DNA of 64,000 nt. Source: Paenarthrobacter ilicis. Lineage in GTDB: Bacteria; Actinomycetota; Actinomycetes; Actinomycetales; Micrococcaceae. Shown here piece by piece: positions 50,193-59,925 of this stretch. Position 1 is the stretch's first letter. Every line of letters begins with the position of its first letter. Where the stretch lies: contig NZ_JAFBCD010000001.1 of the NCBI RefSeq assembly GCF_016907545.1, positions 248,001 through 312,000 of the forward strand, read 5' to 3'. Both the position numbers and the translations under genes were made by a program. The notes under the pieces are model-generated. The model made no database searches. It had not been told where the DNA came from and saw nothing but the letters and a program-made list of their open reading frames with translations.

Positions 50193-50594
50193 TCAGCCGT
50201 TGCGTTCCGGGCGGGTGTGCTGTTTGGCGATGCAGGTGGGCATGGCCTTGACTGCCCGGTGCTCCCGGGAGCGGTACTCGCTGGGGGTCATGCCCACAAT
50301 TTCGGTGAAGCGGGAGCTGAAGGACCCCAGGGAAGTACACCCCACCTCCATGCAGGCATCCGTCACGCTGGAGCCCGCCCGGAGCAGGGCCATGGCGCGT
50401 TCGATCCGCCGGGTCATGAGGTAGTTGTACGGTGATTCCCCATATGCGCCTTTGAATTGGCGGGAAAAATGCGCGGGCGACATCAGGGCGCCCGCCGCCA
50501 TGGTGGGAACGTCCAGGGGACGCGCGTACTCGCGGTCAATGAAGTCACGTGCGCGCCGCAGATGAGCCAAATTGGCCAGTTCCTGCGGAGTCAT
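50193..50594 (-). CDS. AraC-family regulator (DNA-binding domain only)
   Basis: 133 residues. Both helix-turn-helix units are present: RPLDVPTMAAGALMSPAHFS, and GSSVTDACMEVGCTSLGSFS with the MTPSEYR end. There is no N-terminal sensor domain. It is next to the VOC gene in the same direction and probably regulates it. Pairing of a short AraC regulator with a VOC gene is common. Confidence 0.85.
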   Translation of the reverse strand: MTPQELANLAHLRRARDFIDREYARPLDVPTMAAGALMSPAHFSRQFKGAYGESPYNYLMTRRIERAMALLRAGSSVTDACMEVGCTSLGSFSSRFTEIVGMTPSEYRSREHRAVKAMPTCIAKQHTRPERNG

Positions 50595-50620
50595 GCGGCA
50601 AGTCTACTAGTGTCGATTCC

Positions 50621-51238
50621 ATGGATTCAGTGGTTTGGTCAAGGCCCGCGAATAAGCGGGAAGGCACTCCTTTGTTGGTGATGCTGCACGGGTACGGCAC
50701 CAGCGAGCAGCGCATGGTGAAACTCTTTCCGCACCTTCCCGCGGAATTCACGTGCGCCGCGCTCCGTGGACCCAAGGTGATAGGTGACGATTACGGGTGG
50801 TTCCTGCTGGACTACTTCCTCACCAATGATTTTGCGGACGTCATCTCGTCCACCAATGCCGTGTTTGATTGGATCAATTCCGTGAAGCAGAACCACAGCA
50901 GCGTGAGCTTGCTGGGATATTCGCAGGGAATGGCCATGGCCAGCACGTTGTTGCGACTGCGCCCGGCGGAGTTTGCTGCCACCGTGGGGTTGTCCGGCTT
51001 TGTGATGGACAACGACCTCCTGGCGCTCAGTGAGTCCTTTGAAACACCTCCCCCCTTCTTTTGGGGGAGGGACAAGGCGGATCCGGTGATCAATGAGGAC
51101 GCAATCGCGCATACTGAGGAATGGCTGGACGCCAACGTCGCCTTGACTGCGCGAACATATCCCGGCATGGGCCACAGGATCGAACCGCCGGAGTTGGTGG
51201 ACGTCAGCGCGTTCCTGAAGTACTACGTTCTGGGATAG
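50621..51238 (+). CDS. Carboxylesterase/phospholipase, alpha/beta hydrolase
   Basis: 205 residues from ATG 50621. Oxyanion segment VMLHGYGTSEQ, nucleophile Ser101 in LLGYSQGMAMA, the acid in GRDKADPVI and the His of GMGHRIEPPE. The family includes esterases and lysophospholipases; the substrate is not evident. It diverges from the AraC gene. Confidence 0.85.
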   Translation: MDSVVWSRPANKREGTPLLVMLHGYGTSEQRMVKLFPHLPAEFTCAALRGPKVIGDDYGWFLLDYFLTNDFADVISSTNAVFDWINSVKQNHSSVSLLGYSQGMAMASTLLRLRPAEFAATVGLSGFVMDNDLLALSESFETPPPFFWGRDKADPVINEDAIAHTEEWLDANVALTARTYPGMGHRIEPPELVDVSAFLKYYVLG

Positions 51239-51295
51239 TCGGTGAGATTACCGTCACATTCACGCCCTCCGGTGCACTCTATTGAGTGGAAGAAT

Positions 51296-51309
51296 TGTAA
51301 GCGCTTACA
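51296..51309. promoter_or_regulatory. LacI-type operator
   Basis: TGTAAGCGCTTACA is a perfect 14-base palindrome with the central CG pair typical of LacI-family operators. It lies 108 bases before the phosphoglucomutase/phosphorylase operon. The regulator is not in this window. Confidence 0.75.
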
Positions 51310-51417
51310 CTTTTGGCTGGCGGTCCCTGCGGGGCTCCAAGCCAGTGGTCAGGTGAAGGTGGCATGCTTTACGGTGCCCATCGGCTCCAGCCGCAGCAAC
51401 CAGCGAGGAACGGAACT

Positions 51418-52149
51418 ATGCAGATGACTGAACTCAGCACGGCCTGGACAGGCGCATCAGCGCTCCTGTTCGATCTCGACGGTGTGCTGACGCCCACTGC
51501 CGTGGTGCATGAACACGCATGGCAGGAGCTCTTCGATGGCTACTTGGCGTCGGCCGGCAACCAGCAGGGGTACCGGGAGAGCGACTACTTCGACCATATA
51601 GATGGCAAGCCGCGCTTTGACGGCGTCCGGGATTTCCTTGCATCCCGTGGGATCACCCTTCCAGAGGGCCCTGTCCACGACCACCCCGACAACCAGACGG
51701 TCCAGGGGCTGGGCAACCGGAAGAACGCCATTTTCAATGACATCATCTCCACCCGCGGCGTTGAACCCTACGAAGGTTCGGTCAAGTTCCTGAATGCGGC
51801 GTTGGAGGCCGGGCTGAAGGTGGCAGTGGTTTCCTCATCCCGCAACGCTCCGGCCGTTCTCAAGGCCGCCGGACTGGACCACCACTTCGAGGTGGTGGTT
51901 GACGGCCAGGTAGCTGCCGCCGTCGGGCTTCCCGGCAAGCCGGACCCGGCAACGTATGTTTATGCAGCAGGACTTTTGGACTTGCCTGTGGAGGAGTGCA
52001 TTGTGGTGGAGGATGCCGTGTCCGGGGTCCAAGCCGGAGAGGGAGCACCGTTTCACGCCGTGATCGGCGTGGACCGCGGTGCCGGCCGCCAAACCCTTTT
52101 GGACTCCGGCGCCACGCTGGTGGTCGATGACCTGAACGATCTCCTCTAA
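51418..52149 (+). CDS. Beta-phosphoglucomutase-like HAD phosphatase
   Basis: 243 residues from ATG 51418, after GAGGAACGGA. HAD motifs: nucleophile Asp in LLFDLDGVLTPTAVV, motif II Ser in VAVVSSSRNAP, Lys in GLPGKPDPATYV and the acidic end VEDAVSGVQAG. It should convert beta-glucose 1-phosphate, made by the next enzyme, into glucose 6-phosphate. It has a helical cap between motifs I and II. It is 30 bases upstream of the phosphorylase. Confidence 0.85.
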   Translation: MQMTELSTAWTGASALLFDLDGVLTPTAVVHEHAWQELFDGYLASAGNQQGYRESDYFDHIDGKPRFDGVRDFLASRGITLPEGPVHDHPDNQTVQGLGNRKNAIFNDIISTRGVEPYEGSVKFLNAALEAGLKVAVVSSSRNAPAVLKAAGLDHHFEVVVDGQVAAAVGLPGKPDPATYVYAAGLLDLPVEECIVVEDAVSGVQAGEGAPFHAVIGVDRGAGRQTLLDSGATLVVDDLNDLL

Positions 52150-52179
52150 CCCTACTTTTCCGAAGGACTTCCTTAGCCC

Positions 52180-54534
52180 ATGGCACTCATCAGCTCCGAT
52201 CGGCTCCGCTTCCCCTGCGAGCCCTGGAAGCTCGTGGAGAACGTCCACGTCCCCGGCGACGAGGGAACCCTTGAAACGCTGTTCACACTGGGCAACGGCC
52301 ACTTGGGCATCCGCGGTTCCCACTCCACCGGCGGCGACAGCGAGCTTCCCGGCACGTTCATCAACGGCTTCCACGAAATCTGGGACATCAAGCACGCCGA
52401 GAATGCCTACGGCTTTGCCCGGACGGGCCAGCGGATTGTGTACGTCCCGGATGCCAACAACTTCACGGTGTCCATTGACGGCGAAGCCCTGAATGTTGCC
52501 GAGTCCACCGTGCTGGACTACCACCGGAGCGTTGACTTTTCCACGGGCATTTATGAGGAAAGCACCACCTGGGCATGCCGTTCCGGTGCAACGGTTACCA
52601 CGGTGGAGCGCCGCGCGGTGGGGTTCGACTCCCGTGGCTGCCTGGGGTTGGAGCTGTCCATCACTGCGGACCGTGTGGTCTCCGCGGACATTATCTCCAG
52701 TGTGGTGAACCGCCAGGACCAACCCGTGGAGGACCACTCCGTCCACGATCCCCGGCGTTCAGGCCGGCACGCCGGGCGGGTACTGCTGCCCCTGCACCTG
52801 CAGGGCGCCGACGGGTCGCTGCGCATGGCATGGGAGACGGCCGAATCACGCCAGCGCGTGGCCATGGCCGTTGACCACTGGATCTCTGCCCCGGGCCAAC
52901 CGTTCGAGACACTGGTGGCTGAGGATGAGTCCTCCGTCCGCTACGTTTTGGCCATTCACGACGGCGACACTTTCCGCGTGGAGAAGACGGTAAGTTACGC
53001 TGTGGCCGGTTCAAGCGACGCAGAGGACCGCGGTGAGAGCCTGGCAGCCGAAGCCGAAGCCAACCTGGTGGACTTCACCGAAATCCTTGCGCAGAGCACC
53101 GCGCACTATGAGCAGTACTGGGCCACGACGGACATTTCCATCGGTGGGCAGCCGGAGATCCAGCAGGCCGTCCGGTGGGGACTGTTCCAGCTGGCCCAGG
53201 CCACGGCGCGAGCCGGGGTGGCCGGCATTCCGGCCAAGGGTGTGAGTGGCTCCGGCTATGACGGCCACTACTTCTGGGACCAGGAGATCTACCTGCTGCC
53301 CTACCTGACCTATACCAACCCGAGCGGTGCCCGCAAGGTGCTTGAATCCCGGCATTCCATGCTGCCGGACGCCCGTATCCGCGCCAAGGAGCTCAGTGTG
53401 GATGGTGCACTGTTCCCGTGGCGGACCATCAACGGGCTGGAAGCCAGTGCCTACTACGCTGCTGGTACTGCCCAGTTCCACATTGCGGCCGCGATCGCCT
53501 TCGCTGCCAATCGCTACGAATGGGCCAGCGATGACAAGAGCTTCCGCGGGGAACTCGGCACGGACCTGCTGGTGGAGACAGCCCGGATGTGGGTGTCCCT
53601 GGGGTTCTTTGGCAAGGACGGACTGTTCCACATCCACGGTGTTACCGGCCCGGATGAATACACGGCGGTGGTGAACGACAACCTGTACACCAACGTCATG
53701 GCGCGGTTCAATCTGCGCGCTGCGGCCGAGATTGAGGACCCGGAGATCCCTGCAACAGAGCGCATGGTGTGGCGTCAGGCGGCTGAGCGCATGTCCCTGC
53801 CGTTCGATCCCCACTTGCAGGTCCACAGCCAGGACAACGACTTCATGACCTTGGAGCCGTGGGACTGGAACACGCCGAAATCCAAATACCCGCTGCTGCT
53901 GAACTTCCACCCGCTGGTCATTTACCGGCACCAGGTCCTCAAGCAGGCGGATACCGTGCTGGCAATGTTCCTCCAGTGGCAGGACTTCACGCCCGAAGAA
54001 AAGCAGCGGGCCTTCGATTTCTACGATCCCATCACCACCGGCGATTCCACGCTGTCACCGTGTGTGCAAGGCATCATGGCAGCCGAGGTGGGCTACGGGG
54101 ATGTGGCACTCCGTCACTTTACGGATGCGCTCTTCATTGACCTGGACAACTCCCACGGCAATACGATCGACGGCGTGCACATTGCCTCTACCGGCGGCAT
54201 TTGGAGTTCCTTGGTGTGCGGCTTCGCGGGCATGCGGGACCAAGGTGACGTGCTCCGTTTCGATCCGCGCCTGCCGGAGGAGTGGCAGGATCTGTCCTTC
54301 CGCCTCAAAGTGCGGGGGCGCCTCCTGTCGGTGGCGCTCGCCCAGGGATCGATCTCCCTGACCCTTGAAGAGGGGGAAGGTTTCAGCGTGGAGCCGCTGC
54401 ACATTGATGTCCGGGACCAGGACGTCACTGTCGGCGTGGACACCGTGACTGTTGCGCTGGATGCCGTCCCCGTGCCGCCGGCGTCGATCTTCCCCAGTCT
54501 CTACCCGACGGCGGGACTTCCCATCATCAGGTAG
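52180..54534 (+). CDS. GH65 disaccharide phosphorylase (maltose/kojibiose/trehalose type)
   Basis: 784 residues, usual length for GH65. The N-terminal beta-sandwich (ETLFTLGNGHLGIRGSHS) is followed by the (alpha/alpha)6 barrel. The catalytic Glu lies in TGPDEYTAVV (~492). Other family marks are GYDGHYFWDQEIYLLP and MLKQAD-like HQVLKQADTVLAM, which binds phosphate. It cleaves an alpha-glucosyl disaccharide with inversion to beta-glucose 1-phosphate. The mutase next door completes the route to glucose 6-phosphate. The exact sugar cannot be told from sequence. Confidence 0.9.
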   Translation: MALISSDRLRFPCEPWKLVENVHVPGDEGTLETLFTLGNGHLGIRGSHSTGGDSELPGTFINGFHEIWDIKHAENAYGFARTGQRIVYVPDANNFTVSIDGEALNVAESTVLDYHRSVDFSTGIYEESTTWACRSGATVTTVERRAVGFDSRGCLGLELSITADRVVSADIISSVVNRQDQPVEDHSVHDPRRSGRHAGRVLLPLHLQGADGSLRMAWETAESRQRVAMAVDHWISAPGQPFETLVAEDESSVRYVLAIHDGDTFRVEKTVSYAVAGSSDAEDRGESLAAEAEANLVDFTEILAQSTAHYEQYWATTDISIGGQPEIQQAVRWGLFQLAQATARAGVAGIPAKGVSGSGYDGHYFWDQEIYLLPYLTYTNPSGARKVLESRHSMLPDARIRAKELSVDGALFPWRTINGLEASAYYAAGTAQFHIAAAIAFAANRYEWASDDKSFRGELGTDLLVETARMWVSLGFFGKDGLFHIHGVTGPDEYTAVVNDNLYTNVMARFNLRAAAEIEDPEIPATERMVWRQAAERMSLPFDPHLQVHSQDNDFMTLEPWDWNTPKSKYPLLLNFHPLVIYRHQVLKQADTVLAMFLQWQDFTPEEKQRAFDFYDPITTGDSTLSPCVQGIMAAEVGYGDVALRHFTDALFIDLDNSHGNTIDGVHIASTGGIWSSLVCGFAGMRDQGDVLRFDPRLPEEWQDLSFRLKVRGRLLSVALAQGSISLTLEEGEGFSVEPLHIDVRDQDVTVGVDTVTVALDAVPVPPASIFPSLYPTAGLPIIR

Positions 54535-54925
54535 CGCCTTCCGGCGATTTACCCAGTGCACGACGCCGTTCCAACTCGCAGTTGATCAGGTCCAGCAGCG
54601 CTTGGGCCGGCTCGGAGAGATGATGGGTGTCCGCTGAGCCGAGTTGGTCGCAGTGGAGCAGGACGTGGCGGATTCGTTCCAGTTCGCGGGACGGCACCAG
54701 CGGCCAACGGTGGAACAACTGCCTTACCGCTATCGCCCCCAGCAGGGCGTCGGGCTTGTTGACTGCTCCGTGGTTCCCGTGGTGTGCTTCTGCGCGCCGC
54801 CGGGCAACGCTGGCCGCTGACGATGACACGCCATGGGCCAGGAGAATCCCGGTTTTAGGCGGGTTGGGGGCCATGGGGACCTCCCGGTTCGGAGCTTCGG
54901 AAGCCGGCTGCTGGACTTTGCCCAT
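54527..54925 (-). CDS. Hypothetical protein
   Basis: 132 residues. A disordered-looking N terminus (PAPNPP-like, Ala/His-rich) is followed by a helical C terminus (SEPAQALLDLINCELERR). It overlaps the end of the phosphorylase gene by eight bases, convergently. No family recognised. Confidence 0.45.
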   Translation of the reverse strand: MGKVQQPASEAPNREVPMAPNPPKTGILLAHGVSSSAASVARRRAEAHHGNHGAVNKPDALLGAIAVRQLFHRWPLVPSRELERIRHVLLHCDQLGSADTHHLSEPAQALLDLINCELERRRALGKSPEGAT

Positions 54926-54965
54926 AGCATACTGAATGTGATATGGGTCATGTCAACGATGGGTG

Positions 54966-56435
54966 CTAGCCGATGTGGACGGCATGGGTGTCGCCGGCTC
55001 CGCTGAAAGTCTTTCGGTCGATCCGGATGAACAGCAGGGCGATGGGGATGATCACCAAAGCCACCCCGGCGGCCCACAGGAACACTGCGGCGTAACCGGC
55101 GGTCAGTGCCGCCAGCGATGCTCCGCCGGCTGCGGCCGTGGTGGCTGCGGCGATGGTGCTGAACAGTGCGATGCCCAGCGATCCGCCGATTTGCTGGGAC
55201 GCGTTGACCAAGGCGCTGGCCACCCCGGCATCATCCTTGTCCACGCCGAACAGTGCCAGGTTTTGCATGGGGACAAAGATCATCCCCAGCCCCACGCCCA
55301 TGAGGATCAGCGCGGGCAGCATGGTGACGGCGTACGAGCCGTCCGGGGTCACCTGCGTGAGCCACAGCATCGCGGCAGCCATGAACACCGGCCCCACGGC
55401 GCTGGGTATCCGCGCGCCAAGACGGGGAAGGTTCTTCGCCACCAGCGCAGCGGTGACAATGAGCACCACGGTCATGGGCAGGGAGGCGATGCCCGCGGCA
55501 AAGGGGGCAAGCCCCAGGACAATCTGAAGGTAGAAGTTGATGAAAAGGATGCCGCCGATCAGCACAGCGCCGGCAAGGAATGACGCCAAGTAGGCGGCGG
55601 CACGGTTGCGCTCGGTCGCTACGCGCAAAGGGAGCAACGGGTTCCGCACTTTTCGTTCAACCGCAACGAACAGGACCAAGAGCAGGACGCCTGTGGCGAT
55701 GAAGCCCCAGGATTCCACCGCACCCCAGCCGTGCTCGGCATTGGCGAAGCCGTACACCAGCGAGCCGAGACCCACCGCGGCGAGCCCGACGCCGGGCCAA
55801 TCGTATTTGGTGGAGCCGCCGGCTTTGCTTTCGCTCACCAAAGTCCAGACTCCGGCCAGCGCGATGATGGCGATCGGGACGTTGACAAAGAAGCACCAGC
55901 GCCACGAAACATATTCGGTGAGGAAGCCGCCGAGCAGTACGCCGGCGGCCGCGCCGACGCCGCTGATGGAGCCGAAGATGGCGAAGGCCGTCCCACGGTC
56001 CTCGCCACCCGGAAAGGCGACCGTGAGCAGGGCCAGGGCGGCGGGTGCCAGCAGTGCGGCGAAGATGCCCTGCAGGGCACGGGCTCCGATCAATTCCCAC
56101 GGCTGCTGGGCCAGTCCGCCAACAAGCGAGGCAACGGCAAAGCCTGCTGATGCCACCAGGAATGTGCGCTTCCTGCCCCAGAAGTCAGCGATCCTTCCGC
56201 CCAGAAGCAGGAAGGCGCCGAAAACCAGCGCGTAGGCCGTGACCACCCAGGAGCGTGTGGAATCGCTGATGCCCATTTCCATCTGAAGCCGGGGGAGTGC
56301 CAAATTCACGATCGTTCCATCCAGGACCACCATGAATTGGGCAAGGGCAAGGAAGGGCAGCGCCCGCCAACCCATTCCCTTCTTCCCGTCCGGTCCGCCA
56401 AGGGGAGTGGCCTTGTCGAGCAGTTGTGAGGTCAC
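54966..56435 (-). CDS. Drug exporter, MFS DHA2 (EmrB/QacA) family
   Basis: 489 residues, 14 membrane segments. FMVVLDGTIVNLALPRLQ is the DHA2 motif D1 with its membrane Asp, GGRIADFWGRKRTF is motif A and GSISGVGAAAGVLLGG is motif C of drug/H+ antiporters. Substrates cannot be predicted. It is preceded by a MarR gene in the same direction and by an operator-like palindrome. Confidence 0.9.
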   Translation of the reverse strand: MTSQLLDKATPLGGPDGKKGMGWRALPFLALAQFMVVLDGTIVNLALPRLQMEMGISDSTRSWVVTAYALVFGAFLLLGGRIADFWGRKRTFLVASAGFAVASLVGGLAQQPWELIGARALQGIFAALLAPAALALLTVAFPGGEDRGTAFAIFGSISGVGAAAGVLLGGFLTEYVSWRWCFFVNVPIAIIALAGVWTLVSESKAGGSTKYDWPGVGLAAVGLGSLVYGFANAEHGWGAVESWGFIATGVLLLVLFVAVERKVRNPLLPLRVATERNRAAAYLASFLAGAVLIGGILFINFYLQIVLGLAPFAAGIASLPMTVVLIVTAALVAKNLPRLGARIPSAVGPVFMAAAMLWLTQVTPDGSYAVTMLPALILMGVGLGMIFVPMQNLALFGVDKDDAGVASALVNASQQIGGSLGIALFSTIAAATTAAAGGASLAALTAGYAAVFLWAAGVALVIIPIALLFIRIDRKTFSGAGDTHAVHIG

Positions 56436-56466
56436 GAAGCACCAATCATCGAAGTAGTAATACTTA

Positions 56467-56486
56467 CAAAAGTATAAGTACTTTTG
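56467..56486. promoter_or_regulatory. MarR operator candidate before the exporter gene
   Basis: CAAAAGTA and TACTTTTG flank TAAG to make a 20-base palindrome with perfect 8-base arms. It lies between the MarR gene and the exporter start. MarR dimers bind such sites. Confidence 0.65.
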
Positions 56487-56520
56487 GGGATGACGGTAAG
56501 CGCGGACGGCGTGACGTCGC

Positions 56521-57009
56521 TTACGCCCCGGTGGACTTGGGGGTGGGGCTGTCCGGGGAGTGCTCGGGCTCGGACAGTATGCCCGCCAGCTTCTGCAACG
56601 CCGGAAGGCTGGCTTGTATGAGTGCCCTTTCCCGGGGGTCGAGCTGCTCGCTGGCAGTGTCCAGCACGCTGGCCCACACCCCGTCCAGAAGAGCCTTGAT
56701 CCTCCTGGACTCTGCCGTGGGGTGCAGGGAAACGTAGCGTTTGTCCGCAGCGTCCTTCACGCGCGTGACCAGCCCCGCGGCAACCAATTCACGGAGTTGG
56801 ACGCTGACATTGCTGAGCTGGCGGCCCAGGCGCGCTGCGACTTCCGCGACCGTGACGCCCGGGTGGCCTTCCACCACACGAAGAATCTCCAAGACGCCGT
56901 TCGAGATCGGTGGCAGGCCGGTCTGGTTGAGCGACTTGCGGCGGATATCTGACGAAATGTCGATCATGCAGACAGCCAGTGCCGCGTGATCCACTGGCTT
57001 TTCTCCCAT
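56521..57009 (-). CDS. MarR-family regulator of the exporter
   Basis: 162 residues. The winged helix is at ~40-110 (HPGVTVAEVAARLGRQLSNV, then LVAAGLVTRVKDAADKRY, the DxR wing). A helical dimerisation part surrounds it. It is 85 bases upstream of the exporter in the same direction, and the palindrome between them suits repression relieved by a drug. An ATG at 56967 is an alternative start. Confidence 0.85.
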   Translation of the reverse strand: MGEKPVDHAALAVCMIDISSDIRRKSLNQTGLPPISNGVLEILRVVEGHPGVTVAEVAARLGRQLSNVSVQLRELVAAGLVTRVKDAADKRYVSLHPTAESRRIKALLDGVWASVLDTASEQLDPRERALIQASLPALQKLAGILSEPEHSPDSPTPKSTGA

Positions 57010-57045
57010 TCCTCAAGCATAGGCTTCCATGTGCTGGCGGTTGCG

Positions 57046-57531
57046 TCAGGGCCGGGTTGGCAGGACCTCGTAAAAGTCGATGGTGGTGTTATCCGCAAAC
57101 ACTGTTGCCTTGCCAACGAACATGGACCGCGTGATCCACTGCAGCTCTGGGGCCATGGTCCGGAAGATGGGCGTGGTTGCGAAGTAGCCCATTTCGGTGG
57201 CCTCGCCCGATTCCCCCTCCAGATGGCGCAGGATTCCGGTGTTGAGGACGTCAACATAGTCCCCGGAGTCCGTGACGAATCCATACCGTGCTTCGACCTG
57301 GTAGGCGGCATCGGCCCGTGTCAGGCACCAGTCGCCTCCACCGGAAGAAACCGTTCCGGAGATTTCACCGGCCACGTAGCCGCCCGTGATGGGGATGAAC
57401 TCCAGCTGCTCAGAGTCCCGGTCGGTGAGGAGCACGGGAGGGGCGACATCCGCCTTGATGGTAAAGGTGTAGCGAAGAGACGGTGCTGAGGTGTGAGGTG
57501 CCTTGGTTGCCTGGATGCTGGAGGTAGTCAT
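57046..57531 (-). CDS. DUF3237-family protein
   Basis: 161 residues, beta-barrel type. LRYTFTIKADVAPPVLLTD, GDWCLTRADAAYQVEARYGF and FRTMAPELQWITRSMFVG are the usual blocks, ending FYEVLPTRP. The family is often encoded beside aromatic or sugar catabolic genes and may bind small ligands. Function unknown. The 57,532-57,751 gap upstream is AT-rich and holds no gene. Confidence 0.8.
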   Translation of the reverse strand: MTTSSIQATKAPHTSAPSLRYTFTIKADVAPPVLLTDRDSEQLEFIPITGGYVAGEISGTVSSGGGDWCLTRADAAYQVEARYGFVTDSGDYVDVLNTGILRHLEGESGEATEMGYFATTPIFRTMAPELQWITRSMFVGKATVFADNTTIDFYEVLPTRP

Positions 57532-57751
57532 GGGTTCCGGTCCTTCCCAGAGGGTGACGCGTTGGTGGGGTGGGCATGTTCATGGGGGTGCCGCCACTGA
57601 ATTGTTGGCCCTTGAATCTGGGGTGAGGATATCAATCCGGAAAACCGTAAACAATAGCCTTTCGTTTAAAATTTCAATTAATTTTCCCTAGGGCCTGCAC
57701 GCTTTGGGTTCCAGGAGGCTTGGCTCGATGGCCTTCCCGGGCCGAGGTGCT

Positions 57752-58465
57752 TCAGGCTGCCGGTCCCCTGTCGCCGGCCGGTTCAAAGCGCAACAACTGC
57801 TTGTCCCGGAACATGGCGCCGGACCTGATCTGGTCAAGAAGTGCGTCGAGACCGATGTCAAAGGCCATGGACAGGGGGTGACGCAGCTGATTCCAAGCCG
57901 CAATCGACTCCGTCAGTGCTGAGCCTGGCTCAGTCTCGCCCCAGGAGTCCGGGGCCCGCACGTGCCCCAATCCATTTCCCAGGGCGAAGCCGTCCAGGAT
58001 TTCCATTGCCAGGGCTACGTGATCGCTTTCCAGGCCGGCTCGTTGCAGGGAGTGGGCCAGCCTTTCGTAGACCGCAGTGACCGAATGCGATGTCAGCGGG
58101 GAATCCATGAGGAGCACCACCAGGCGGGGGTGGGTGGAGTAGGCTTCCCAAATCTTCCGGACCAGCATGCGGGCTTCCTCGACCCAGTCGTCCGAGGGTG
58201 TTGCGGGTATGGACTGCCGGGAGATCAGCAGGTCCCGGATGAGGTTGGCGAGTTCGTCCTTGTTTCGCACGTGGTAGTAGAGCGACGGCGTACTGACCTT
58301 CAAGGTCTTGGCCAGTGACCTCATGCTGAAGTCCTTGCCCCCGTCAATCATGGCCAGCGCGGCGTCCGCAATGCGCTCTGCGGACAGTACGTTGACGGAA
58401 GGCCGGCCCACGGAATTTCCCCTTGTGGCCGGGCTTTTTGATTCCCCAGTCATGGTCCTCACCAT
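57752..58465 (-). CDS. TetR-family regulator (TetR_C-like ligand domain)
   Basis: 237 residues from ATG 58465. The DNA-binding part (SAERIADAALAMIDGGKDFS, then MRSLAKTLKVSTPSLYYHVR) matches TetR, and the ligand domain has a C-terminal helical bundle. It is divergent from a frameshifted MFS gene, its likely target, and its operator lies between them. Confidence 0.88.
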   Translation of the reverse strand: MVRTMTGESKSPATRGNSVGRPSVNVLSAERIADAALAMIDGGKDFSMRSLAKTLKVSTPSLYYHVRNKDELANLIRDLLISRQSIPATPSDDWVEEARMLVRKIWEAYSTHPRLVVLLMDSPLTSHSVTAVYERLAHSLQRAGLESDHVALAMEILDGFALGNGLGHVRAPDSWGETEPGSALTESIAAWNQLRHPLSMAFDIGLDALLDQIRSGAMFRDKQLLRFEPAGDRGPAA

Positions 58466-58499
58466 AACCCCCTTGTCTATTTCGCGCGTCTCTGCCACT

Positions 58500-58520
58500 A
58501 TATCTAACACCGTTAGATAT
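58500..58520. promoter_or_regulatory. TetR operator candidate
   Basis: ATATCTAAC and GTTAGATAT are perfect 9-base inverted arms around ACC. The site lies 35 bases before the TetR start and 164 before the MFS frame, well placed to repress both. Confidence 0.8.
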
Positions 58521-58683
58521 GTGACTTAGATCATGCATACCGCTTGGCTCGGGCATCATCCCACTCAGTGATGTTGCCCGGGCGGCCCCCCCAATTCGCG
58601 CAGGCAAGGCGAGCAGCTTTGAGAGCTCCGCAACCGCGTCCCCCCTTACGCCACCCCAACAAACGCCGCAATGGAGATCAGCA

Positions 58684-59873
58684 ATGAGCCAGTCATCATT
58701 ACCCCTACGCGCCTCGAACGCCGCTATCTACCTGTTTGTCCCCCTCGTGACCGCTCCGCTGTTCATGACGCTGATGATCGCACCGATCCTGGCAGTGAAG
58801 ATTGCCACCCAGTTTGATCTCAGCGCCACCCAAGTAGGCCTGCTGTTCTCCCTGGAGCTGGGTGCCTTCAGCCTGGCCACACTGCCTGCCTACTTCTGGA
58901 TGGGCAAGCTCAGTGCCCGCAAGGCCACGTACATCTTTGGAAGCCTGGCCATTCTGGGAAACCTGGCCTCCGCCATGGTGAGCAGCTTTGAACTACTCCT
59001 GGTGACGCGCACGTTCACGGCGCTGGCCGCCGGGTCCTGGCGTTGGCGCTTGCCGGAAAAGCGTCCAATCCGGGACGTGCATTCGGGCTCTTCATTTTCA
59101 TGCAGGTGGTCCTCGGCGCCGTGGTTCTGTCGATCTTCCCCGCCGTCTTTGAACCCTTGCCCGTCTCCGCCGTCTACCTCACCATGGCAATCCTGATCGC
59201 AGCAGCGCTGCCCATAACCCACATGCTGCCGTCCAGGATGTGCATCTCCGAGGACCAGGACGCTGTTGCCTCCACCAGCAAGGTTTCGCCGGCGCGCTAC
59301 CTCGTAGCGCTGGCTTCGGTACTGCTTTTCTACATCGGTGCAGCAGCCGCCTGGACCTTCATTGCGGAGCCTGCCACCAAGGCAGGGCTCAGCCTCGAAA
59401 CCATCACCACCACGCTGGCCATTGCCACCTTTGTTGGCTTGGTGCCGTCCTTGTTCGCCTCGATCGTGGGCGACACGCGCTTCAACACCCTCATCATTGT
59501 GGCGAGCTTCATCGGAGTCCTGGCAGGCATCTACTTCCTGATCGGCCTCACAGCCGCCGTGGCCTACATTGTTGCCTCGATCGTGTTCCAGATTGCGTGG
59601 AACCTCCTGCTGCCGTACCTGTTCTCCATGGTTGCCGCCACCAGCACATCACCACGCGTTGCCAGCACCATCAACCTCATGGCAGGTGGCGGGCTGGCGA
59701 TCGGCCCGGTGGCTGGAGGCGCTGTGCTGGAGTCAACCGGCAGCATCGAAACCTTGCTCTGGGTTTCCATGGCCTTCATCGCCGCAGGATTGGTCTGCTC
59801 CGGCCTGGTCCTGCTCCGGCGCGCACCTGCCCCTGCCGTCGCTGCCGCCAGCCCGGTCAAAGCGGTCTCTTGA
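58684..59873 (+). pseudogene. MFS transporter with a single frameshift
   Basis: The N-terminal part (58684-~59035) reads IYLFVPLVTAPLFMTLMIAP, LSATQVGLLFSLELGAFSL and LLVTRTFTALAAGS. The frame then shifts at GGGTCCTGGCG (~59,030-59,040). One base must be added to continue as LALALAGKASNPGRAFGLF. The rest (to 59873) is an ordinary six-helix MFS half. With the base restored the protein would be ~396 residues with 11-12 membrane segments. A sequencing error cannot be excluded. It is the likely target of the TetR repressor. Confidence 0.8.
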
Positions 59874-59925
59874 CCAGCCGGGCACCCCACAGCCTCAACC
59901 CTCCAAAGACGATACGGAACCGAAA

